Of a stretch of DNA of 33,142 nt, positions 33,046 to 33,142 are shown piece after piece. The DNA lies in NCBI GenBank assembly GCA_030156535.1, contig JASGMJ010000037.1, positions 1 through 33,142 of the forward strand, given 5' to 3'. Source of the DNA: Candidatus Sumerlaeota bacterium. GTDB lineage: Bacteria > Sumerlaeota > Sumerlaeia > SLMS01 > JAHLLQ01. Each line of letters opens with the position of its first letter. The first letter of the stretch is position 1. The notes under the pieces are model-generated. The model did no database searches. It had not been told where the DNA came from and saw only the letters and a program-made list of their open reading frames with translations. The translations under genes and the position numbers were made by a program.

Positions 33046-33142
33046 ATCGAGTAGGGGGACGGGTTGCCCCGTCCTCCCTCTCACACCACCGGACAAGCTC
33101 TGCGGCATCCGGCGGTTTCGTTTCCTCTGAGCATCAAGTACC
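33046..33142 (-). mobile_element. Group II intron, 3' end (domains V and VI), body beyond the window
   Basis: On the minus strand 33116-33085 folds as a domain V. The lower stem is ACCGCCGG/CCGGTGGT with a G-U wobble in the catalytic-triad position. The two-base bulge GT (33094-33093) follows, and then a short upper stem ATGC/GCTT with one T-T mismatch. Next comes GTGAGAGG, then a domain VI-like hairpin GGACGGG-GCAA-CCCGTCC (about 33075-33058) and the end CTACTCGAT (33054-33046), the usual intron 3' terminus, with a candidate branch-point A at 33052. The order and wording match bacterial group II introns. Any reverse transcriptase gene would lie to the right, off-window. Confidence 0.75.

Noticed and set aside
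33058..33075. The GGACGGG...CCCGTCC hairpin as the terminator of the ATP-grasp gene
   Set aside because: It has no T-tract in either direction, and the adjoining domain V-like hairpin and CTACTCGAT end fit a group II intron better.
1..33142. CRISPR arrays, tRNA, rRNA or insertion-sequence ends elsewhere in the window
   Set aside because: No regularly spaced direct repeats, no cloverleaf with a GTTCRANYC arm and no transposase motif were found on either strand by eye.

Overview
The window is about 33 kb of dense, GC-rich bacterial chromosome with mostly housekeeping content. No single gene fixes the phylum. The leftward order polA, coaE, then a gene with a basic start that is probably rho recalls the chlamydial order. 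Other clues are a di-heme, Bacillus-like succinate dehydrogenase, a Calx-beta surface protein and a PilM-PilN fusion beside a TPR-secretin. Together these suggest a Gram-negative bacterium of the PVC/FCB type or an allied candidate phylum (Planctomycetota, Sumerlaeota, Hydrogenedentota and relatives). That assignment is inference.

Layout. (1) 1-3506, minus strand: DNA polymerase I, dephospho-CoA kinase and the first 44 codons of a probable Rho. (2) 3554-10471, minus strand: a three-gene envelope module that ends at a strong terminator. It encodes a PilM-PilN fusion, a small membrane-anchored TPR protein and a long TPR/Pro-Ala linker/secretin lipoprotein. This resembles a type IV pilus or type II secretion alignment complex with its usual PilO/PilP slot filled by something else. 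(3) 11016-15068, plus strand: an M24 aminopeptidase, a small unknown protein, TrmB, the DnaN sliding clamp, and a 94-residue protein resembling the DNA-binding N-terminus of tyrosine integrases. (4) 15091-18872: a nitrilase-family amidase on the minus strand, diverging from an asparagine synthetase-glycosyltransferase pair whose start and stop codons overlap. (5) 18931-23622, minus strand: a secreted propeller/Calx-beta protein and a radical SAM/SPASM enzyme. (6) 24053-27564, plus strand: sdhCAB with a terminator. (7) 27922-33036, plus strand: a membrane protein of unknown family, a CPBP-family membrane protease homologue, PurU and an ATP-grasp protein. (8) 33046 to the right edge, minus strand: what looks like the 3' end (domains V and VI) of a group II intron whose body lies outside the window.

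The strongest candidate for an under-described system is the three-gene secretin module. In it PilM and the PilN N-terminal docking motif form one chain, no canonical PilO or PilP is adjacent, and TPR repeats replace the expected partners. The group II intron end and the solitary integrase-like small protein are the other items most worth checking. No tRNA, rRNA or CRISPR array was recognised.
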